Below are positions 7,694-12,816 of a stretch of 12,816 nt of DNA, piece by piece; positions within the stretch are counted from its first letter, which is position 1, and each line of letters starts with the position of its first letter. The notes under the pieces were generated by a model. The model was not told the DNA's origin and made no database searches. It saw only the letters and a program-made list of their open reading frames with translations. This stretch comes from an uncultured Oscillibacter sp. Its GTDB lineage: Bacteria; Bacillota; Clostridia; Oscillospirales; Oscillospiraceae. The stretch is taken from contig CAJUJW010000068.1 of assembly GCA_910586735.1 (NCBI GenBank), positions 1 through 12,816 of the forward strand. The letters are read 5' to 3'. The translations under genes and the position numbers were made by a program.

Positions 7694-7749
7694 TTTTGTA
7701 TGGATAAATAGGACAAATCTTAGTTATTATGACATATAATGGTACAAAT
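7694..7749 (-). promoter_or_regulatory. candidate AraR (or YesN-type) operator cluster upstream of the operon promoter
   Basis: Minus-strand boxes ATTTGTACC (7749-7741) and GATTTGTCC (7719-7711) are direct repeats 31 bp apart, about three helical turns. Next to them, plus-strand TTTTGTATGGATAAAT (7694-7709) matches 12 of 16 positions of the Bacillus AraR palindrome ATTTGTACGTACAAAT (recalled consensus), and 7734-7749 matches 11 of 16. A further GATTTGTC lies at 7797-7804 on the plus strand. The boxes lie roughly 60-115 bp upstream of the predicted start. AraR is the natural candidate as its gene is adjacent; direct repeats would also suit an AraC-family regulator. No full high-scoring palindrome is present, hence moderate confidence. 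Confidence 0.5.
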
Positions 7750-7783
7750 TTAAGAGGATAAAGCAGAGTAATTCCCTTTCATG

Positions 7784-7812
7784 TTGAAAATTTTACGATT
7801 TGTCTTTCTAAT
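7784..7812 (+). promoter_or_regulatory. distal plus-strand promoter toward araR
   Basis: TTGAAA (7784-7789) and TCTAAT (7807-7812) are spaced by exactly 17 bp, each with one mismatch to the sigma-A consensus. The spacer contains GATTTGTC (7797-7804), the inverted copy of the box at 7712-7719, so a bound regulator would sit on the promoter. Transcription from about 7819 would run through the hairpin region toward araR with a leader of about 260 nt, or end as a short RNA. Because the region is AT-rich, chance matches are possible. Confidence 0.5.
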
Positions 7813-7818
7813 TTGTTT

Positions 7819-7978
7819 GTTTTCTTCCGGTCCTCGAAAGCGCCGGGCGATTTTTCCCCTCTGGCAGATTGCCCAAATCTCAAAAAATGGTCAATTTTCT
7901 TTGGAGGAAAGGTGAAAAATTTCGCCTGCCGGGCTGGGGTTCTCCAGCGGCGGCGGGCGAATTTTGTGTTTTCTTTTG
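7819..7978 (+). ncRNA. candidate attenuator leader or small RNA upstream of araR
   Basis: The segment lies between a plus-strand promoter and a long terminator-like hairpin, with no convincing reading frame. The hairpin pairs 7916-7931 with 7951-7965 (one bulged T, one G-T pair) and, inside, 7933-7938 with 7943-7948 around a GTTC loop, followed by GTGTTTTCTTTT. A second fold is possible: GGGCGATTTTTC (about 7845-7856) can pair with 7914-7926, using the same 5' arm. The upstream element is thus a near copy of the hairpin's 3' arm (GGGCGAATTTT). Mutually exclusive folds of this kind are the layout of transcription attenuators. No known riboswitch or T-box class is recognised. Confidence 0.35.
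7916..7965 (+). terminator. long terminator-like hairpin in the araR leader
   Basis: About 21 base pairs in two stacked stems, GC-rich in the middle and A/T at the base, followed on the plus strand by a T-rich run (7962-7977). On the minus strand the same arms are followed by TTTTTC, so it could stop transcripts in either direction. The run of T is interrupted by G and C, which lowers certainty that it terminates efficiently. Confidence 0.5.
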
Positions 7979-8040
7979 AACAAAGCGACAAAGTTCCAAA
8001 AAGTATCAACCTTTATTTTGGGCAAATTACCTCCGCTCCT

Positions 8041-8049
8041 TGTTATAAT
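8041..8049 (+). promoter_or_regulatory. araR-proximal extended -10 promoter
   Basis: TGTTATAAT is a perfect extended -10 element (TGn followed by TATAAT at 8044-8049). No good -35 is present at 17 bp (GGCAAA), which is usual for extended -10 promoters. A start near 8056 would give a leader of about 26 nt containing the ribosome site GGAAGGGGG (8066-8074), 7 nt before the araR ATG. An imperfect inverted repeat TTTTGAAC / GTTCCAAAA (7974-8001) lies upstream. Confidence 0.7.
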
Positions 8050-8081
8050 GAAAGCAGTCCACAGCGGAAGGGGGCGCGGAT

Positions 8082-9149
8082 ATGGCGACAAAATACCAGC
8101 TTCTGGCAAACCGTCTCCGGGAGGAGCTGGCCCGGAACAGCGGGCGGCCCGGCTACAGGCTGCCCACCGAGCAGGAGCTCAGCCGGCAGTACCGCCTGAG
8201 CCGCCAGACCGTCCGGCACGCCCTGTCCCTTCTGGAGGAGGAGGGGCTGATTCAGCGGCGGCAGGGCAGCGGGTCCTACGCCACCGGCCGCCTCCCCGGC
8301 GAGGCCCCCCGGCAGATTGCCGTGGTGACCTCCTTCCTGGACGACTACATTTTCCCCGCCATCCTGCACGACGCCTCCGACGTGTTCTCCCGCCAGGGCT
8401 ACTCCACCGCCGTCTACGCCACGGAAAACCGGGTCAGCACAGAGCGGGAGATTCTCCTCCGCCTGCTGGAGGAGCCCGTGAGCGGCCTTCTGGTGGAGGG
8501 GTCCAAGACCGCCCTGCCCACGCCCAACGCCGACCTCTACCAGCGCCTGCTCCAGACGGGCACGCCCATCGTCTTCCTCCACGGCGCCTACGCCGCCCTG
8601 GACCAGGTCCCCTGCGTGGCGGACGACAACTACGGCGGCGGCTATCAGCTGGCCCGCTATCTGGTGGGCAGGGGCCACCGGGAAATCGCCGGGATTTTCA
8701 AGAGCGACGACGTGCAGGGCCCCCAGCGCTACCACGGGGCGGTCTCCGCCCTCCGGGACGCGGGGCTCCTCATCCGGGACAGCCGCTTTGCCTGGTACGA
8801 TACCGAGGACCGCCGCCATCTCCTGGAGGACAGGGACGCCAGCCTCCTGGCGGACTTCCTCCAAAAGAGGCTGGAGGACGCCACGGCGGTGATCTGCTAC
8901 AACGACGAAATTGCCTACCACCTGATTCAGGCCCTGCTGGCGGCGGGCCGCCGGGTGCCGGAGGAGGTGGCGGTGGTCAGCTTCGACAACAGCTACCTGA
9001 GCCAGCTGGGCCCCGTGCCCATCACCTCCCTCAGCCACCGCAGCCGCATGGGCCGGGCGGCGGCAGAGCAGATGATCGGTCTGCTCCAGGGAGAGGCCCC
9101 CCGCTCCAAGTTCCTGGAGTGGGAGCTGGTCCCCAGAAGCAGCGGCTAG
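8082..9149 (+). CDS. araR: AraR, GntR-type DNA-binding/LacI-type sugar-sensing repressor
   Basis: A 355-residue cytoplasmic transcription factor. Residues 1-68 form a GntR winged helix-turn-helix (YRLPTEQELSRQYRLSRQTV, 25-44, then LLEEEGLIQRRQGSGSYA, 50-67). Residues about 77-350 form a LacI/GalR (periplasmic-binding-like) effector domain with VVTSFLDDYIFPAIL (81-95), VCYNDE-like ICYNDEIAYH (271-280) and SFDNSYLS (300-307). This mixed architecture and these motifs are those of Bacillus AraR, which represses arabinose genes and is released by L-arabinose. Here it is divergent from the transporter-kinase-araA operon, so it is expected to control that operon and itself. The start follows GGAAGGGGG and an extended -10 promoter. 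A strong shared terminator follows 12 nt after the stop. Effector identity is inferred from family and neighbours. Confidence 0.93.
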   Translation: MATKYQLLANRLREELARNSGRPGYRLPTEQELSRQYRLSRQTVRHALSLLEEEGLIQRRQGSGSYATGRLPGEAPRQIAVVTSFLDDYIFPAILHDASDVFSRQGYSTAVYATENRVSTEREILLRLLEEPVSGLLVEGSKTALPTPNADLYQRLLQTGTPIVFLHGAYAALDQVPCVADDNYGGGYQLARYLVGRGHREIAGIFKSDDVQGPQRYHGAVSALRDAGLLIRDSRFAWYDTEDRRHLLEDRDASLLADFLQKRLEDATAVICYNDEIAYHLIQALLAAGRRVPEEVAVVSFDNSYLSQLGPVPITSLSHRSRMGRAAAEQMIGLLQGEAPRSKFLEWELVPRSSG

Positions 9150-9160
9150 AGCGGATAAAC

Positions 9161-9189
9161 AAAGGCCGGGACAAATGTCCCGGCCTTTT
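9161..9189. terminator. bidirectional intrinsic terminator between araR and the sensor operon
   Basis: AAAGGCCGGGAC (9161-9172) and GTCCCGGCCTTT (9177-9188) form a perfect 12-bp stem with an AAAT loop. It is followed by a TTTT run on the plus strand and by TTTGTTTATC on the minus strand. It lies 12 nt after the araR stop and 7 nt from the stop of the convergent lipoprotein gene, so it serves both. Confidence 0.92.
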
Positions 9190-9195
9190 CGCGTC

Positions 9196-10191
9196 TCAAT
9201 ATTCCCGGCTTTCTATCAGCGCCTCCGTCAGGCTCTCCGAGGTGAAAATCTGTTCTTCCACGTAGCGGTGCTTTTCCGGCGTGCCGCCCGCCTCCATGGT
9301 TTGAATCGCCTCCTCCACCAGCGGCCCCAGCAGGGGGTTGCACTCCACCGCCAGGGCGATTTTTCCCCTCAGGCACTCTGTCAGGGCCCCCCGGGTGGCG
9401 TCGAAGGTGATGATCCTCACGCCCTGCTCCCCACAGACGCAGCCCTGCTCCTCCAGGGCCTGGAGGGCCCCGAAGGCGATGTTGTCGTTCTCGCAGTAGA
9501 CCACGTCCACGTCCCCCTTCCCCGGCAGGGACGAGAGATATTCCGTCATGACCTCGTAGGTCTTGGCCTGGGTAAAGTCCCCGTCCAGCTGGGCCAGCAG
9601 TTCCCAGTTCCCGTGGGCCTCCACGGCCTCCTCCAGCGCCGCCGTCCGGCCCAGCTGGGCCGTGGAGCCCGGCGTGCCCTGGACATGGATGACGCGGACC
9701 GGGTCCTCCGCGCCCTGGAAGGTCTCCTCCATCCAGGCAACGGCAAGCCCGCCCTCCGCCCGGAAGTCGGAACCCACATGCGCCGCGTAGAGGCTTTCGT
9801 CCTCCACGTTCACCATGCGGTCCACCAGAATGACGGGGATGCCCGCCTCCTTCGCCTCCTGGAGCACGGAGTCCCAGCCGCTTTCGCTGATGGGCATCAG
9901 GACGATATAGTCCACCTGCTGCTGAATGAACTTTCGGACGGCGGAAATCTGGTTCTCCTGCTTCTGCCGGGCCACGTCGAACAGGAGGCGGTAGCCGTTT
10001 TCCTCCGTAAACACCGCCTTCATAGACTCCGAGTTGGCCACCCGCCAATCGGACTCCGCCCCGACCTGGCACATGCCGACGACAATCAGGTCCTCGTTGG
10101 AGGGTTCCCCGGGGGGTGTCCTCCCGCCCCCGCAGGCGCAGGAGAGGGCGAGGCCCAAAGTCAGCAGAGCGATTGAGAAAAAGCGTCTCAT
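9196..10191 (-). CDS. YtfQ-like sugar-binding lipoprotein, probable sensor component
   Basis: A 331-residue predicted lipoprotein: N-terminal signal segment MRRFFSIALLTLGLALSCAC with lipidation at Cys18 or Cys20, then a short linker and a Peripla_BP_4-type domain from about 35. Motifs CQVGAESDWR (41-50), RQKQENQI (75-82), SGWDSVLQEAKEAGIPVILVDR (104-125) and QGTPGSTAQLGRT (171-183) are strikingly close to E. coli YtfQ (SQVGSESGWR, QQKQENQI; recalled), closer than those of the transporter-linked paralogue. No permease or ATPase accompanies it: it is the last gene of an operon with a histidine kinase and a response regulator, and its ATG overlaps the kinase stop as ATGA, with GGAGGAGG just upstream. 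The probable role is binding sugar outside the cell and passing the signal to the kinase's extracellular domain. An auxiliary binding protein for the neighbouring transporter is the alternative. Confidence 0.88.
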   Translation of the reverse strand: MRRFFSIALLTLGLALSCACGGGRTPPGEPSNEDLIVVGMCQVGAESDWRVANSESMKAVFTEENGYRLLFDVARQKQENQISAVRKFIQQQVDYIVLMPISESGWDSVLQEAKEAGIPVILVDRMVNVEDESLYAAHVGSDFRAEGGLAVAWMEETFQGAEDPVRVIHVQGTPGSTAQLGRTAALEEAVEAHGNWELLAQLDGDFTQAKTYEVMTEYLSSLPGKGDVDVVYCENDNIAFGALQALEEQGCVCGEQGVRIITFDATRGALTECLRGKIALAVECNPLLGPLVEEAIQTMEAGGTPEKHRYVEEQIFTSESLTEALIESREY

Positions 10192-11600
10192 GCCTCCTCC
10201 TTTCCCCGGCGGGGAACCCGCGCCGTCACGGTGGTCCCCACGCCCTCCCGGCTGGAGAGGGTCAGCCCGTAGGGCGGACCGAACAGCAGACGCAGCCGCT
10301 CGTGAACGGTCACCAGGCCGAAGCCCACCCGCTCCCCGTTGGCAATGGCCCGGTTCAGCTCCTCCAGCCGCGCCGGGGTCATGCCCGCGCCGTCGTCCGT
10401 AATCTGGAGGAGCACGTCCGGCCCCTCCGCCCGGCTGGTAATATAGATGCAGCCCTTGCCCCGCTTGAGCTTGATGCCGTGGTACAGGGCGTTCTCCACC
10501 AGGGGCTGGAGGGTCAACTTGGGAAGCCGCGTCTCCCGCAGGGTGGGGTCGATCTGAATGGTGTACTCCAGAATGTCCTTGTACCGGGCCCGCTGAATCT
10601 GGAGATAGCTGCGGACGTGCTCCTCCTCCTCCCCCAGGGTGATGACATCCTCCCCCCGGCTGAGGGAGTGGCGGAAAAAGCTGGAGAGGTTGGAGACCAT
10701 CTCCACCGCCGCCTGGGGCCGGTCCGCCTCGATGAGCCAGATGATGGTGTCCATGGTGTTGTAGAGAAAATGGGGGTTGATCTGGGCCTGGAGGAGCGCC
10801 AGCTCCGTCTTGCGGAGGCTGGCCTGCTTTTGGGTGATCTCCTGAATCTGGGCGTTGATCCGGGCGATCATCTGCTCCATGCCCTCGCTGAGGGTCCGAA
10901 TCTCGTAGGTCTCCGACCGGACCGGTTCCCGGACCGTCAGGTCGCCGCCGATGACATCCTCCGCCCGGCGGCTCAGGTCCACCACCGGCTGGGCCACGGA
11001 ACGGCTCAGCCGGACGCTGTAGCGGGCCAGCAGTACAATCAGCACGGCGGACAGGACCGCCACCAGCAGGATCTCCGCCGTAATCTGCCGGGAGATCTGC
11101 TGGCGCAGCAGGTTCAGCTGCACGGACTCATAGTAGAGGTAGTTGTACATGTACTCCTCAATCAGGGCGGTGAGAACGTAGATGTTGTTTTCCAGCTGCA
11201 CCTGCCGGCTGTCGTAGCTCTGGGTCTTCTCAATCTGGTAAATCTTCCCCTCCAGGTTTTCGCACAGGTCCAGCACGCTGGTGATGGCCTGGAGGCTGTC
11301 TTTCTGGCTGGTGCTGTCCAGCAGGTCCTTAGCCAGGGCCTGAGCCGCCTGGACCTCCTGAATGGGCAGACCCTCGGAGTACCGGCTCTCGATGACGTAG
11401 TAGTACATTTTGAGGTCGATGTTTTCCTTAAAGTCCCGGTTGAACTCCGAGGCGGTGGTCACGTTGTAGAGGAGATTTTTGTACTGGCCGTTGTAGGCCA
11501 GCACCAGGGCCAGCGTCACCGCCAGGACCGCCGCCATGAAGCCGCAGGAGACCACCACCATGCGGCGCATCCGGCTCTGGATGGAATCCCGGCGGCTCAT
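10188..11600 (-). CDS. YesM/LytS-type membrane sensor histidine kinase
   Basis: A 470-residue sensor kinase. Membrane segment 1 is at about 14-37, an extracellular mostly helical domain at about 38-172, membrane segment 2 at about 174-193, and a HAMP-like linker at about 194-250. A His_kinase (PF06580) phosphoacceptor block QAQINPHFLYNTMDTI carries His277. The ATPase domain shows LQPLVENALYHG with N-box Asn370, TDDGAGM (401-407) and GFGLVTVHERL (426-436). It should autophosphorylate and pass phosphate to the response regulator encoded just before it. Start MSRRDSIQS is chosen because its ATG overlaps the regulator's TGA as ATGA, with GGGAGG upstream; longer in-frame versions would run far into the regulator gene. 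The extracellular part is small for direct sugar sensing and is instead a plausible docking domain for the co-encoded lipoprotein, as in clostridial XylFII-LytS systems (family knowledge). Confidence 0.93.
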   Translation of the reverse strand: MSRRDSIQSRMRRMVVVSCGFMAAVLAVTLALVLAYNGQYKNLLYNVTTASEFNRDFKENIDLKMYYYVIESRYSEGLPIQEVQAAQALAKDLLDSTSQKDSLQAITSVLDLCENLEGKIYQIEKTQSYDSRQVQLENNIYVLTALIEEYMYNYLYYESVQLNLLRQQISRQITAEILLVAVLSAVLIVLLARYSVRLSRSVAQPVVDLSRRAEDVIGGDLTVREPVRSETYEIRTLSEGMEQMIARINAQIQEITQKQASLRKTELALLQAQINPHFLYNTMDTIIWLIEADRPQAAVEMVSNLSSFFRHSLSRGEDVITLGEEEEHVRSYLQIQRARYKDILEYTIQIDPTLRETRLPKLTLQPLVENALYHGIKLKRGKGCIYITSRAEGPDVLLQITDDGAGMTPARLEELNRAIANGERVGFGLVTVHERLRLLFGPPYGLTLSSREGVGTTVTARVPRRGKEEA

Positions 11601-12816
11601 GGGCGCCTCCCCCCTCCCCGGTAGTCCCGGGGCGTGCAGCCCTGGGTCTTCTTGAACAGGAAGCTGAAATAGTGGGGGTCCTTGTACCCCACCGCCGCCG
11701 CCACCTCGCCGGAGCGCTTGTCCGTGGTGCGCAGCAGTTCCTTGGCCCGGTCCATCCGCTTGCCGGTGACGTACTCGGTGAAGGTGGCCCCGATCTCCTG
11801 GCTGAACACCGCCGAAAGGTAGTTGGCGGAGATGTTCACCTCCCGGGCCACCAGGTTCAGGGACAGGGATTCCTCGGTGAAGTGGCCGTCGATATAGGCC
11901 ACCACCTGCTTGAGGAGCTGGCGGCACTGGCTGCTGGACGCCTGGTCCCGCAGCTCCGCCATCCGCAGCAAAATGGCGGTGAAATAGCTCTTCAAGTCCG
12001 CCGCCGTCACGTTCCGCCCCACCAGGTCCAGGCAGGTCAGGGGGGCGAAGGCCTCCCGCTGTCCCACGCCCAGGGAGGCGGCGAAGCGGTCCGCCGTAAA
12101 GCGGACAGAGAGCATCAGGTACTGGCAGAAGGGCTTGGAGCCCAGGGCCTCCTCCACGCTGTGTATGTACTCGTCCACGAAGCTGGGAATCTCCTGGGCG
12201 CTGGCGCTCTGCATCACGCCCAGCAGGATGGCGGGGTCCACCTTCCCGGCGTCCAGCTGGTCCAGGTGGCTGTTTCCTCCGCCGGTGCCGGTGAGGAAGC
12301 TGACGGTGTCCGCCGTCAGCACGTGCTGCTGGGGCAGGATGTGCCGGTAGGCCCAGAGGCGGGAGACCTCCTCAAAGCAGGCGGGCAGGGTGCTGAGCCG
12401 CTGGGTGGGCCAGCCCACGGCCACGTACCAGCTCTGTTCCGGGGCGTAGGCGGCGTACTGCTGGCGCACCGTGTTCACGCAGCGGCGGGCCAGCTCCTCC
12501 ATCCGGGCGGTCTCGCCCTTGAGGAGCACGGCGTAGGTGGTCAGGTTCCAGCGGAGGAGGACGTATTCCGGGTACTTCAAAAAGTGCTCCAGCAGGGCGT
12601 CCCGGAGGCGGGCCCCCGGCTCGGAGTAGGCTTCCGCCGATCCCGGCGGTTCCGGCAGGACGGAGAAGAAGGCGATGGTGTAGCACTGGGCCCGGAGGTC
12701 GATGTCCAGTTTCGCCGCCGACTCGTAGATCTCCTGAACGGAGAGCTGCCCGGCCACCACCCGCTCGAAGAACACCCGGCGGGTGTACTGCTCGTACTCC
12801 TCCGCCTCCCGGTGGA
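11597..12816 (-). CDS. YesN-type response regulator with AraC-family DNA-binding domain, 5' end outside the window
   Basis: 405 residues are visible and the frame stays open to the window edge (beginning HREAEEYEQYTRR), so the true start and the N-terminal receiver domain are presumed beyond base 12816. The middle resembles the degenerate GGDEF/PucR-like linker of YesN regulators (YTIAFFSVL near the beginning, then VAVGWPTQRLSTLPACFEEV). The last 106 residues are an AraC-type double helix-turn-helix: SLSLNLVAREVNISANYLSA, FTEYVTGKRMDRAKELL, and the hallmark VAAAVGYKDPHYFSFLFKK followed by GCTPRDYR. It should bind DNA when phosphorylated by the kinase whose gene overlaps its stop (ATGA). A target may be the neighbouring operon, but that is inference. 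A regulator without a receiver domain cannot be excluded from the window alone. Confidence 0.9.
   Translation of the reverse strand, partial: HREAEEYEQYTRRVFFERVVAGQLSVQEIYESAAKLDIDLRAQCYTIAFFSVLPEPPGSAEAYSEPGARLRDALLEHFLKYPEYVLLRWNLTTYAVLLKGETARMEELARRCVNTVRQQYAAYAPEQSWYVAVGWPTQRLSTLPACFEEVSRLWAYRHILPQQHVLTADTVSFLTGTGGGNSHLDQLDAGKVDPAILLGVMQSASAQEIPSFVDEYIHSVEEALGSKPFCQYLMLSVRFTADRFAASLGVGQREAFAPLTCLDLVGRNVTAADLKSYFTAILLRMAELRDQASSSQCRQLLKQVVAYIDGHFTEESLSLNLVAREVNISANYLSAVFSQEIGATFTEYVTGKRMDRAKELLRTTDKRSGEVAAAVGYKDPHYFSFLFKKTQGCTPRDYRGGGRRP

Larger units (their letters stand above)
7578..8081. other. divergent intergenic control region between ytfQ and araR
   Basis: A 504-bp gap without a convincing gene and visibly richer in A/T than both flanks, especially 7680-7830 and 7960-8050. 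It holds, from left to right: a palindrome in the ytfQ leader, the operon's sigma-A promoter, three or four ATTTGT-type boxes, a plus-strand promoter, a leader with two competing hairpins, and the araR-proximal extended -10 promoter. These are listed separately. Short open frames exist but show no family features. Confidence 0.85.

Noticed and set aside
7710..7740. Another plus-strand promoter with a perfect TATAAT at 7735-7740
   Set aside because: The best -35 (AGGACA at 7710-7715) is poor and 19 bp away; chance TATAAT is likely in this AT-rich stretch.
7912..8199. Possible small gene starting GTG at 7912 after GGAGG (7903-7907), overlapping the araR start
   Set aside because: The spacing to GGAGG is only 4 nt, the product of about 96 residues has no gene-like features, and the frame runs through the hairpin and 118 nt into araR. 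Kept only as a possible leader-peptide idea in the attenuator finding.
9169..9176. GGACAAAT inside the araR terminator, identical to the operator-like box at 7711-7718
   Set aside because: It is fully accounted for by the terminator arm and loop and lies between convergent gene ends; probably coincidence.
10116..11624. A 502-codon plus-strand open frame opposite the histidine kinase
   Set aside because: Shadow of the kinase gene; translation resembles other antisense products (Gly, Val, Leu, His rich) and has no motif.
1..12816. Mobile elements, tRNA/rRNA genes, CRISPR arrays, phage or defence genes
   Set aside because: Both strands were read for these; no transposase, repeat array, tRNA cloverleaf, terminal inverted repeats or attachment-site duplications were seen.

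Overview
The window is about 12.8 kb of GC-rich DNA (coding parts heavily G/C in third positions, the one large intergenic gap clearly AT-rich). The gene families look like a high-GC Bacillota (Firmicutes), most likely a gut Clostridia/Oscillospiraceae-type organism: a GntR/LacI-type AraR repressor, a YesM/YesN-type two-component pair, lipoproteins with LAAC-type lipoboxes, strong GGAGG ribosome sites and Clostridia-like FGGY kinase sequence. The species is inference; the families are read directly from the translations.

Region 1 (1-7669, minus strand) is an L-arabinose/pentose uptake and catabolism operon. In transcription order it holds a sugar-binding lipoprotein (6540-7577), a double-NBD ATPase (4924-6438), two permeases (3818-4927, 2764-3816), an FGGY sugar kinase (1225-2751) and L-arabinose isomerase araA (1-1212, cut by the window edge). 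The transporter is of the YtfQRT-YjfF (galactofuranose-type) kind rather than AraFGH. Genes are overlapping or 1-12 nt apart, except for a 101-nt gap with a terminator-like hairpin after the binding protein gene.

Region 2 (7578-8081) is a 504-bp divergent control region. It carries a good sigma-A promoter for the operon (TTGACT-17-TTTAAT), AraR-like ATTTGT boxes, a 5'-UTR hairpin, and on the plus strand two candidate promoters toward araR. The distal one is followed by a long terminator-like hairpin whose 5' arm can also pair with an upstream copy of the 3' arm, so the araR leader looks like an attenuator or a small RNA gene. This is the least explained part of the window.

Region 3 (8082-9149, plus strand) is araR, closed by a perfect 12-bp bidirectional terminator shared with the convergent operon to its right.

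Region 4 (9196-12816, minus strand) is a three-gene sensing operon: a YesN-type AraC-family response regulator (5' part outside the window), a YesM/LytS-type membrane histidine kinase, and a second YtfQ-like lipoprotein that is a paralogue of the transporter's binding protein but has no permease partner here. The three genes are joined by two 4-nt ATGA overlaps. The layout suggests an extracellular sugar sensor made of binding protein + histidine kinase + AraC-type regulator. Together with AraR, the transporter and catabolic operon would be read by both an outside sensor and an inside sensor.
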